Of a DNA stretch of 64,000 nucleotides, positions 43,753 to 54,076 are shown piece after piece. The DNA is taken from positions 97,861 through 161,860 of the forward strand of contig MSJI02000869.1 of NCBI GenBank assembly GCA_001931905.2. The letters run 5' to 3'. Position 1 is the first letter of the stretch. Every line of letters begins with the position of its first letter. The DNA comes from Cladosporium sp. IMV 00045. Its lineage: Eukaryota; Ascomycota; Dothideomycetes; Cladosporiales; Cladosporiaceae. The notes beneath the pieces were generated by a model. That model was given only the letters and a program-made list of their open reading frames with translations, was not told where the DNA came from and did no database searches. A program made the position numbers and the translations under genes.

Positions 43753-45112
43753 TCAAGCAGGCACAGCGATAAGCAAACTATCGCCATACTCGTCATCGTA
43801 CGTCCATACGTCTCTCAACTCCAGCCCGGCACGCAGCATCAACTGACGAAATTGCTCCTCTGTTCTTTCCATGGCAGCAAGCATGGTCATCATAGCAATA
43901 TCCATACTGGCCTGTTTCCACGTTGCGCGAACTCGCGGCATGACAACGTCGTCTATCATCACTACCGAATCTTCTCTTAGTGCTTGACGCACATGCTTCA
44001 AAACCACTTCGCTGACGGTATCATTCCAGTTGTGGATGACGTTTCGGAGGTAATATGCCTTCGCACCGTGGACAGGCTGCGGCTCCATAAAGTCGTGCGC
44101 CATTAGCTCGATATCGAGTGACATGAGATCATCTTTTTTGTCGATCATACCATGCACAAGTGGCAAGTCTTGCGTGATCATATGGCCTTTGATGTCCGGG
44201 TTAAGTCGGCGCAAATCAATGCACTGATGTCCAAAGCCGCCGCCAACGTCTACCAGGAGAACGCGACCTGCCTCGAGATCTCTCTCTGACAGGCGCAGGT
44301 CGGACAGGGGCACTCTGTTACCCTCCCAGATGCTCTGCTGACCCAATCGCTGGGCGGCCATGAAAGCCTGGCCTGCCTTTGCGTTCTCTGGGTTTTGCTT
44401 GCGCCATTCGAACACGCATTGATCAGTGTTGTACGCTAAGTTGAATGGCGCAGATGCAGAGGGGTTGCGGTAGCTTGTCGAAGCGAGAAACTTGGGAATT
44501 GCGTTGTACGCAGGTGTCATGGTCAATGAGCTAATCCAAGGTCAGGAGCAGTCTCTGTGGAAGGTTATGGCCATCCTACTAATGCTTGATTCCCGGCTGA
44601 GAAGTGGGCTCTGCCAGATGGTGAGTTATATTGGACGCGCTGAATCTGCCATCGTAATCCTGCCGGGCCATCCCGTACGCAGCAAGACAAGTGAGGAGTC
44701 TCTCTGTCAATATTATCAGTCACTTCAGGCATAGGCATGGTATCACACAGAGGCTCACGCATGAGAACGGGATCAGCGCTCGTCTTTACAGCGAGATCTT
44801 GGACCGTCCATTGTTTATCAGGCATAGCTGCGAGTACAGTGAACAGACCAAGGTCGTTTCCGGTCTGAGCCATTGCAAGTGGAACATGCTGTTTCTCTTG
44901 TCAATAATTCCGAGCTGAATATCCGTGGCGATTGCACACCGACTTACGCCGTGGTAAAGCCTCTGAGCTGTGTCTTGAGCTGACTCGGTTTCGTGTAGGA
45001 GCTCCAAAGCAGCATTGTACAAGTCCTGACGGAGCCTTGGGTCCTCTGGTGGGTGTCGGCTGAGCCTTGCAAGATCCGCCAAGGTGGAGTTGTAACTGTT
45101 GGTTGAACTCAT
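43753..45112 (-). CDS. SAM-dependent O-methyltransferase (fungal class II, plant COMT-like)
   Basis: Four minus-strand exons (45112..44948, 44888..44759, 44703..44580, 44530..43753) give 398 residues; the introns are 59, 55 and 49 nt and all phases agree. The N-terminal dimerisation region contains AMAQTGNDLGLFTVLAAM and QRLLTCLAAYGMA. The substrate-side block GIKHYSLTMTPAYNAIPKF is restored only when the third intron is removed. The SAM site is LVDVGGGFG (232-240), and the catalytic base is His306 in YYLRNVIHNWND. Relatives methylate phenolic or polyketide hydroxyls in specialised metabolism (sterigmatocystin-type O-methyltransferases). It lies within a group of enzymes and regulators. Substrate is unknown; activity looks intact. 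Confidence 0.88.
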
Positions 45113-46553
45113 GTTTTCGGTTTTGGAAATGGGAGGTGGGCCTTGCACTGATCTGAAAAAACTTATTCGACGACAGATGGGCACTTATAGCACCCGCCCA
45201 CTCGTACTGTTTACCAATGATACAGAATACAACATTACAATTTACAAGGCTTCCCTCATTGAGGGAGCGAGCAGCACTCGGCGAGCTGAATCTTGCATCC
45301 AATGCCAATGGCTATGATCATCACCTCTCGTCTTGTTGCCTGCCTTTCCTATCAGTGTCGGAGTAGCACAGGTGATAGGGCAAAACACCTAGATGTTGGG
45401 GTCGTTGTCATGCTTCAGAGCGACGTAGATACTTGGTATCTGGGCAAGCCGGGTCCCCACTTGTTATTATCAAGTCGCCGGCTTGATGTTGCGAACTACT
45501 TCATGTATTGCAGACCGTCGGCCAGCGCATCATCGCTAGAAGCTGAATAGGATTGGTGCCGATTCGGACATGTCGGACTGCCAAGTCCATTCGCATTGCC
45601 TTGGCTCTATGATTTCCGTCGACACCTTGACAGCCGCTCCAATCTCTGTTGATCGTCGACTTGCATATTGTTCTAAGTTATGTTGCTCAATACTATGTCT
45701 CTGAGGTAGCTGTAAGTGGCAGCACAACTGCTTGTCCTCGGAGCTTTTCTGCCCACTACATCTCGCATCGACTGGTTAGCATCGCGATCATCGCCTCCAG
45801 CTTTCATATCGTTAATTGCCGGAGCCTTTTCCGCAGAAAACTTATCTCCATTTTGAAGTAGCAATACATTGTAGCTGAGCCAAATTGGTTGTCACATGCG
45901 TTGGTCACCCATTCTATGACGTTATATCTCGGAAGAGCATGGAGGCAAGCTACATGGTCTGGTACATTTTTGTGCGACAAGCGACATCCAATCCTCAGTA
46001 GCTCAATGATAGCCGATAAATCTAGGTTGGACATTATGCCTTTGCTAGGCGATCCCGTATATTGCTGTTGAGATTCTGGTTCTTGGTAGTCAAGAGCTGA
46101 GGTGAATCCCTCCTTCCCCGCTTTGATACCAAGATGCCAAACCACGAAGATCGCCGATATTTCTTTCCTTGGAACCACCAATTGTGGAAACCTCCGACTT
46201 AGCGAAATCCTGACAATATGGAAAAGGAAGTGCCAAGGTGACTAAGTAGACTTCTTTCACTTCTCGCATGGCGGAGCCCGAAAGCCACCTGAGAAATGTA
46301 TCAAAGTGCGACTTTGTATCACCGCGTTAGGTCATGTCAGATTTTGGCCAAGTTTTTGCAAAGAAGGTAAGAGTATCACCGGACAAACCATTGAAAGTGT
46401 AAATTATTGCATTGAGCCTTGCGTGCTGCGTATATAATATTCTATCAACACTGCTATCGTATCGAACACAAACCGCAGAGTGGACTCGCACATTCCGGGG
46501 CTCGTTTGCTTCAAGCTCATTTCGAACGCCCCCTACATCCTTCGTCACTCACC
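45113..46553. other. Intergenic region, divergent promoters
   Basis: No gene is supported. A minus-strand open stretch (45804..46181) has no recognisable domain. The right end contains the TATA box of the NTF2-like gene. Confidence 0.45.
46431..46437 (+). promoter_or_regulatory. TATA box of the NTF2-like gene
   Basis: TATATAA lies about 120 bp before the ATG at 46554, the same spacing as in the pectate lyase promoter of this window. Confidence 0.45.
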
Positions 46554-47317
46554 ATGCGTACTGCCGCCATCGTTGCCTTCGCTTCGGCCTTCTGTTCTGT
46601 GGTGTTAGCGATGCCCACGCCCGACGCCCACGATGACCCCAAGGGCTGGAGGTACGACAAGAAACCCTGGTCAAGATTCAGAGGCAAAGGTCAAAAGAAC
46701 AAGGACAACAACTGCCTCACCTCTCAGGATGCCGACGAGGTCGCCGGGGTGTTCCAGCAGCTAATCCAAGGCTACACGCTCGAGCTCACGAACGAAGCTC
46801 TCACCGAGGACTTTATCGACTATAGCTCAGCTGTCAACATCATTCGCAACCGCGGCGGTGAAGGCCCTTTGGAAGTTAATGGTGTTACTTTCAGCTCCCG
46901 TGAGGAATTCAGCGCTGGGCATGGGCAGCAACCAAACATCCCGTTTGACACTCTGAATGTATGGCACGGTTGCAACCATACTTCTGTTAGGTGGCAGACG
47001 CTTCGCTCCGGGAATGGGCAGCCGAATGAGCAAGCCGCTATTGTAAGCTCTCCCATTGTCTGCTACGAACCAAGTCACAAAGATGAAGAAATATTCTAAC
47101 AACTTCTTCCTAGCCTGTCGTTGGCACGGCCGTGCTTGAAACCGTCCCCGACACCGAGAACAGCTTTGGCTGGCGTATCAAGATTCTCTATTCCGAATTC
47201 AACTCCGCTGCCTGGCTCGTTAACAATGGTGTCTTCACTCCTAACAGCACTTTGACGCCACCGCCAGCTGTTAACAAGCGTGACATCGGCTACTCGATGA
47301 GGTTGAATATACCGTAG
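46554..47317 (+). CDS. Small secreted protein with NTF2-like domain
   Basis: Exons 46554..47042 and 47114..47317 give 230 residues; the intron begins GTAAGC, ends CCTAG and is in phase 0. A signal peptide (MRTAAIVAFASAFCSVVLA) is followed by a short basic linker and an NTF2-like fold: CLTSQDADEVAGVFQQLIQGYT, then LTEDFIDYSSAVNIIRN, later FDTLNVWHGCNHTSVRW and FGWRIKILYSEFNSAAWL. Such secreted NTF2-like proteins are common and unstudied in Dothideomycetes, and some are listed as effector candidates. The start was chosen at the Met that begins the signal peptide, although the frame is open about 45 codons upstream. No catalytic residues can be assigned. It is adjacent to the OMT but on the opposite strand. 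Confidence 0.75.
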
Positions 47318-48865
47318 TTGGGCGTGGGGTTTCTAAGCTCAAGGCATTAGAGGATGATTGAAATGAACAGTATGAAGGCGCGGATAAAGGAGCTTGGAAG
47401 TAAAGAACTTGGGATGCGAGTGCTGAATTCTGGATCCTGAATTCTATAGTCTAGGTTGTACGCATTTTAAGCGCGAGCTTACTTGAAACTTGTATGTGCT
47501 AGTGAATCATTGATATAACGTCTAGCTAAAGTCGGGAGTTCAGCTTTTGACAATCGGGGATTAGTATTCGAAGAATGAGGCATATTAGGGATCAGGAAGT
47601 GAGATCCAAGAAATAGGAATAGAGAATCAGAAGAAGCAAGCCAGCCGGATACTGTTGTCGTTTGTCTATAGCATATGTCCTGGTTCGTGAGATATGAAGG
47701 GAGTTGGCTAGAAGTCGGGCTCTTAGAGTATACAGACGACAACACGCTAGGATCCTGTAACTATGAACGACAGTGAGAAGGGGGGATTTCGGACGGGATG
47801 CCCAGTTCTCACTGACCTATGGTCGTATGTGTTTGAGGAAAGTAAAAAATCTAATATCTAACTAATTCCATTGCTGTGAGCAAATGTGGCTGGTGAAGGA
47901 TCGGAAAAGCACTACTGACTGGGGGCATCGAATCGAGAGACCCAGTGTTCACTACCTTATACAGCTTGCAGTCTATGCTCAATGTTACATACCATTTACT
48001 GTCGGCAGCTCGCCGGAATACTGACACACGGCGACTGGAGGCTCATCTCATCGAGTCATCATCCAAAGCTATTACTGGAATTGCCTCGTTCACCTAACAA
48101 GAGTTTTAAAGCTTCGACTGCTGAGACTACGTAATTGTGACCCCAACGCTAAGCATGGAATTAAATCCTGCGATCCTCGGCGTCTACTGCCAATCTTGGA
48201 TTGTCCCGAAGCCACCTCAAGTTTAACTTATATTATTCAACATAGGTGATACTTGCTAGTCAAGCCCCATCCTTACCGTACAGTACTGGCGTTAACGAAT
48301 CTTCACGCGAACCATGTTCGATAACCCTCGCATTGTAAATTGATCTGCTGTGATCTTGCTACATGACAATGAGCTATACCGAGCCTATACGTATGCAATG
48401 TCCACGAATCACGATGGACAAGCGGAACATTGAATTAGCAGGAGTAACAGTGGAAGTGGTCGCTTGCAAGGACGAAGTATGCTTGCGTGTTCCTTCGGCT
48501 GTACATAGCCTGTTGAAGCTAGCTAATGCGACGAGCAGGGGCGAAGGGCAGGGCGAGACAGGGCGATTCGGGCCATGGTGCCTTATGCTCTCGCTGCTTT
48601 TTCTAGGCTTGAAGACCGAGAAACAGCTGCATTTCAGCCGGGTTGTACAACTTGAACGAAACGATCGTATGGTTGAGCGGCTAGCACGGTGTCTGTGACC
48701 AAGGGCAATCTGGGCGGTGGCTCTGTTCACGCTCATTAGGTCTTAGAGCTGACCAAAACAACATTTGCTCTTATCTTCCTACTCCTAACCCGTGCCTTAG
48801 CTTGCCCCGTTTCTACCTATACCACACGTTCAAGACTGCGGGTACTCAGCAAGAGTAGCAATGTC
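47318..48865. other. Intergenic region
   Basis: No gene is recognised. A 29-base motif at 47785-47813 resembles one at 43239-43268. Confidence 0.45.
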
Positions 48866-50025
48866 ATGGGCCTCTTGGCAAGGAACCCTGATCTTGACTA
48901 CGTCCACCCAGAAACAGAGGTATACACTGGCTTGTGGTGTCTCCATGCCGGAGCTACAGCATTTCTCGCCGCTCGACTTTGGACGAAGCTCACCCGTCGC
49001 CATGGCCTGTGGTGGGATGACTACATTCTCATAATAGCCTGGGTACGCAAAGCCTTACCGCACGCGTGAGAGCGGACTGTACACTGATCATCGAGTAGCT
49101 CGTCCTCACGATCAACGACATCCTCATCACCACACAATATGCCACAGGCTACGTGAGCCCGACCTGGGACACTCGAATGCACATCCTCATCGACACTACA
49201 TCCTGCCTCACTCTGCTGGGCCAGAGTCTCTCGAAAACAGCTTTTGCGGTAACATTGCTGAAATTGACCAGAAGCTCCCTGTGGCAACAACTCGTTCTAT
49301 GGTTCTGCATCATAACGATGAATGCATACAATGTGGTAAAGGTACGAACATCCGGGACATATGTATAATCTCTCAAGTCGCTGAATGTGCTCACCAAACC
49401 ACGGCTTTAGATGATATTTGAATGGGGCGAAGTCTGTGGCAGCCAGACTGATCGTTTCCCGTACCGACTGGACTTCTGCCTCCCTAAAGGGCCCTTAGAC
49501 GACTTCAAGAAAGGCGGAAATGGTAGGTGTAGGCCTTGGGTAGGACATTTGCTCCCATTCACTGACCACATTCAGTATACAACATTATGATGGACTTCGC
49601 CTTCGCCATTTTCCCATGGTTGATCATGTGGAATCTTGACATGAAGAAGTCGGAGAAATGGGGACTTTGCGTTGTCATGTCATTGGTATGCTACCTCCGG
49701 CTATTTCCCATACATAACGCAATGAATTTAACATTCAGACTAGGGCATGGTCGTCGCAATCGAATCAGCGATCCGAACGGATTGGAAGTACCAAGGCAAC
49801 CCCAAAGATGAAATGTACTTCTGGCGCCTCGGCATGTCAGCCATCTGGTACTCCTCTGAAGTTGCAGGTACTATCATCGTGCAATGCGTCCCAGTCCTAA
49901 GGGCGCTGGTCAACGATGTTCGTACAACAGTCACATCAAAGCGGCGAGCGTCCGTGGAGCGACTAGGGTCCACGGATGACTTTGAACTCATAATGCCAGA
50001 GCAACAATGGTACCATGCAAAGTGA
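48866..50025 (+). CDS. Rhodopsin-like (PTH11-type) integral membrane protein
   Basis: Five exons (48866..49042, 49099..49341, 49411..49522, 49576..49685, 49744..50025) give 307 residues, each intron 53-69 nt and in phase. The family motif LWWDDY (48-53) follows the first hydrophobic span. Further spans include DDYILIIAW, SLSKTAFAVTLLKL, QQLVLWFCIITMNAYNVV, FAFAIFPWLIMWNLDM and WGLCVVMSLGMVVA. The tail is short. It is a distant relative of the gene at 5386-6778 but smaller and with a different exon pattern. Proteins of this class are plasma-membrane receptor-like. Its place between the OMT and the aminotransferases makes a role in sensing or export-related signalling for the pathway conceivable but unproven. 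Confidence 0.75.
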
Positions 50026-50650
50026 GGACTCCATTTGTTTCCATTTGCTTATTATTGGTTCATCAGGACGGCGTTTCGGGAAGTCGTGCACCAGGCAGCA
50101 TTAACCCATCTTACTATTCAGAGCGATGAACATATTCCCATAAAAAAGAAGGGAGTCATCTCACTGCGCCATACGCACTAGTGTGCAGTTGCGGAAAGAA
50201 TCCAATCTGCCATCATACAGCTCCCACGGTCCCATCACACATCTCAACATCACCATAAGCTCTGAGTCCCTTGATCTCACAGCTACCGACCTCATATGTA
50301 GATATGATGTCCTCAAAGTATCTGCCTAGTCGATAGAGAGATCGCTTGTACTCTAACACATTGTCATCGAGGCGCACACTGACCAGTATGAGACTGGATG
50401 ACATACCCTACAACCGAGGCCAAAAAGCTTTGACAAAGCAGCTAGCCATCCCCTTTGAAGGACTTGAGATTTGGATATTGCCTGTGCGTGTTTCTAGCAA
50501 CCCTTGCTATGACCGGCAGTCGGAGCTAGACATCGAACGATTTCGTAGTATTCTTGTATTCAAACCCGGCGCTTGAGTGGCATGATTCCTTCGATCACAC
50601 AGGTCAGGCTCAGGGGCAAACAAAAAGATGCACATGACGGAAAAGAAGAA
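50026..50650. other. Convergent intergenic spacer
   Basis: Short open stretches occur on both strands (plus 50346..50576, minus 50213..50404), neither with recognisable motifs. Nothing is supported. Confidence 0.4.
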
Positions 50651-51982
50651 CTAGCTGTGTACGGGAACTTGGACAAATTCGGTGTCCAGGAACTGCTCCA
50701 ACTGCTTCAACCCTTGTCGCATCACATACGTGTCATTGACATAACCGATCCTGACAAACCCTTTAAACTGCTGCCCGAAGCCTCTATCGGCAGGAAGAAG
50801 CATGACACCCGTCTGTCGCTGCAAAGCGGTGCAGAAGGCTTCGGCGTTGACGAGATTCCCATCCCTGCTCACTTTGATCAGAGCCGTCGTACCCGCAAGT
50901 GGTCGTGACCATCCCAAGTAGCGTCTGTGTTTCGTGACAAACTCGTCGAGTATGTCGGCATTGGTCTGCGCCAGTCGCAAATTGCGTACTAGCAGGTGGG
51001 GCCTCGTGAGCGGCGAGAGTGCGTACGCAGCAACACATTGGTCCAAGTGGCTCACTGCGATTGTAGTATAATCTCGCACAGTCGAACACGCTTCGATTAC
51101 TTCCGGGTTGCGGCTGGCGATCCAGCCAACTCTGATCCCGGCAAGACTGTAGGCTTTAGACAAGCTGCTAGTAGCCAAGACGTTTCGATAGCCAAAATTT
51201 AGGATGGAGGGTGGGTAGTCGTCGTCTTGATCCGACAGTCCGTGGAAAAGCGGCCGATAGACTTCATCGCAATGAATTATTATGTTCCTTGGCCGAGCTA
51301 TATCGATGATCTTCTGGAGAAAGGTCTTGGACAGGACAGTTCCAGTCGGGTTCTGTGGGTTGCTATCATTCGCTCAGTCAGCATTGGCGATACTCCATCA
51401 GCATTTCGGAAGAACGAACTTCAGCACAATGAGCTTCGTCTTATCCGTGATCATAGCGACCAGGTCGTCGAGATTCGGAACCCAGTCGTTCTCCTCTTTA
51501 GATTTCCAAAAATCCACAACAGCACCAGTTGACTGCGGCACACTGTAGAGCTGTTGATATGTTGGAAACTGACAGATTACGTGCTCGCCCTCCGTCACCA
51601 AAGCCAAGGCAGCGATAGTGTTTGCCGCAATGGCACCAGGGGTGATTAGAACATCCTGGGGTCCAATCTCATCTGCGGACTCGGCTGCGTAACAATCCGC
51701 GATCGTTTGGCGGAGGGGAATGTGGCCGCTGATTTCCCCATATGTTTGCTTCCGGTTGACGTCAAAGATATCGTTCGCCGTCGAGACCTTGTCGTCTGAC
51801 AGCTCGATGAGGTCTGCCACCGAAACACTTGCGCAGCATGTCTCTGCAAGTTGATACTTCGCAGAACCTTCATATTCGTCCATCCACTGTGAAGACTATG
51901 TCAGGCTCATTCGATCAACGCTTGGTGTCAAAGCTAGCAAGCAACAAACCTTCTCAACTTCGAATGGAGGGAGAGGCGGCAT
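50651..51982 (-). CDS. PLP-dependent aminotransferase class I/II
   Basis: Minus-strand exons 51982..51950, 51886..51420 and 51362..50651 give 403 residues. The first exon codes only MPPLPPFEVEK; removing the second intron restores LIVLNNPQNPTGT, the expected motif. Other fold type I landmarks are TYGEISGHIPLRQTIAD, DEVY (199-202), the PLP lysine Lys236 in SSLSKAYSLAGIRVGW and a C-terminal arginine in GFVRIGY for the substrate carboxylate. The opening FEVEKWMDEYE ... AETCCASVSV is typical of a fungal subgroup often found in biosynthetic clusters (capreomycidine synthase-like annotation). The reaction could be transamination or a beta/gamma-elimination. It is divergent from the second aminotransferase and shares its promoter region. 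Confidence 0.85.
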
Positions 51983-52707
51983 GTTGCAAACAAAAGTTGC
52001 CGTGAGAAAATGAGAAAATCAACAGGTACTCAGACATCTTTGTTGAGTACGCTCGTACCGACTCTTATGTATGTCGTAGGTGGATCCGGATCTTGGTAAG
52101 ACCCATGCACGACTTCATAACTTAGGCCGAGCTGCCACAGAAGTAGTAGCAGAGTTACTGAGCTCACGCAAGATCGCGAGTTTTACTTCACGCTAAGACC
52201 CACTTGCAAAGTTTACGCTCGCTGACTCCTGCCATAGAACTGACAACTGATTGACAGCATCATGCCAGGTATATTGCAGTCGTACGATAAGTAGCATCTC
52301 CAGAAATCTCTGAGCGTGTTACTTGGACGTAGACCGCACTCTAGACCCAATGCTAATCATCAGCACACATGATCTGCCTTGGCAGGTATTGCTTTGTAAC
52401 TTAGGATGGACATCCCGAAGGTGGCCGCGAGATCCTTCCTTCGCTGACTACTTCCTTCTTTCACGATCACTAGAGATTAGCATGCTGAAGTCGTGCCGGT
52501 AGCGAAATCTTGAGCCCATTGACTCCTGCCCACGCCGGCCCCGTAGATTGTCCGCAACTCTCACGAGAGATACGAAGCCATCATCCGAGCTTCGTGCTGG
52601 AGCATTGGCATTCCCAGATTTCTCAATTTGCACCTGGATAAGGTACTTCGTTTTCCAGATCATCTGTCGTCCTGGGAGTTTCAAAGCTCTGCTCTCGGTC
52701 GTTCGCA
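51983..52707. promoter_or_regulatory. Bidirectional promoter region between two aminotransferase genes
   Basis: This 725-bp region separates the two divergent start codons. No coding sequence is seen. Co-regulation of both genes, perhaps by one of the nearby Zn2Cys6 proteins, is inferred from arrangement only. Confidence 0.5.
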
Positions 52708-54015
52708 ATGCAACTTCAAACAGATGTCATCGATCTCCGCAAAGGCTCTCCAGCAGCCGAATTACTTCCCTTCGACATCTTGAACGCCTCATTCCTTGAC
52801 GTTATACAAAACAGATCTCTTCGCAGCAAGGTTCTGGACTACGGACCTAACGCAGGCGACACGCGCGTTCGCGAGGTGATTGCGGTATGGCTTTGTCGTC
52901 GATACTTCGTTGCCCACCCAAGCAGCGCACGCATTTCGGTCACAGGAGGAGCAAGCCAAAACCTTGCGTGCATCTTGCAGTGCTACACAAGTCCCGAGTA
53001 CACGCACTCTGTATATCTGGTGGCGCCGACATATCATCTCGTCTGCGACATCTTCAAAGATCATCACTATGCTGGCCGCCTTAAAGCGATACCGGAAGAC
53101 GATCAGGGCCTCAACATTGAGTTCCTGGACGAGATGATGCGGACAGATTCTTTGAAGTTCACTGATGTACCGGCAACGATTCCCGCCTGATTTGCTTGAA
53201 GGTGGTGCTAACGGGATTTCCAGGATATCGAAGGACCTCGCCCACAGCGAAAGCTCTACCGGAGTATCGTCTACTGCGTCCCGTCCTTCTCGAATCCAAG
53301 CGGAACAACAATGACCAAGGCTCGCCGCGAACAGCTTGTCCGCCTCGCCAGACGTCACGATGCTCTGGTCATATCGGATGACGTCTATGACTTCCTGAAC
53401 TGGGGACCAAACCCGCCCATGCCTCGTCTGACCGATATCGATGCGAGCCTTGACGGAGGCCCAGGTCCCTTCGGCAACACTGTCAGCAACGGGTCGTTTT
53501 CCAAGCTATTGGGGCCAGGTCTTCGCACTGGCTGGGCAGAAGGAACGCCGACCTTTATACACGGCCTTTCGCTCTGTGGATCCAGCGCGAGTGGAGGGCC
53601 TCCGAGCCAGCTGACTTCCTGGATTGCCGCGGAGGCAATCTCGAGTGGGAAATTGGATGAGCACATCGAAATTGTACTAAAGCCAGCGTTGAAGCGAAGA
53701 TCACAATCGTTGTTGCGAGCCATAGAGGCTTTCCTAGTTCCGCTTGGTGTTCGATGGGTAAAGCCTCTCGAGGTTGTTCATGGCGGTTATTTCGTTTACG
53801 TCAAGTTGCCGTCTCACATAGATTCTGGCTGGTTCTGTGACCAGGCAGAACGTTCGATGGGCTTGTTGCTGGCTCGAGGTGGGCTCTTCGCTGTACATGG
53901 TGACGAGGAGCCGATCGATGGTCGAGACTTTGCACGGCTCTGCTTTGCATATGAACCCGAAAATCGGCTTGTTGAAGGCATTCAGCGGATGGCATCTTTG
54001 CTCGCAAAGTGTTGA
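52708..54015 (+). CDS. PLP-dependent aminotransferase (YER152C/2-aminoadipate aminotransferase-like)
   Basis: Exons 52708..53166 and 53224..54015 give 416 residues; the intron is 57 nt, phase 0, with a weaker GTACCG donor. Motifs: DYGPNAGDTRVREVI, ISVTGGASQNLACIL, YLVAPTYHLVCDIF, CVPSFSNPSGTTM, SDDVYD (204-209), the PLP lysine Lys247 in NGSFSKLLGPGLRTGW, and the C-terminal RLCFAYEP region. This subgroup resembles fungal YER152C-type enzymes and the aminotransferase half of MocR regulators, which act on 2-aminoadipate or branched/aromatic amino acids. It is a different branch from its divergent neighbour. Its stop is 61 bp from that of the convergent Zn2Cys6 gene. It looks intact. Confidence 0.85.
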
Positions 54016-54076
54016 GACTTGGTCGGAGTTGCGCCTGCCTGTGCCACCAATCCTTTTACCTTGGTTTCTCTGCATA

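Noticed and set aside
44901..44947. AIATDIQLGIIDK reading in the first OMT intron, similar to the LGLF motif of methyltransferases
   Set aside because: The true motif NDLGLFTVL lies in exon 2. Removing the 59-nt intron gives RLYHGHVPLAMAQTGNDLGLF in phase, so the intron reading is coincidental.
45804..46181. Minus-strand 125-codon frame between the OMT and NTF2-like genes
   Set aside because: No motif, signal peptide or splice support; not enough to call a gene.
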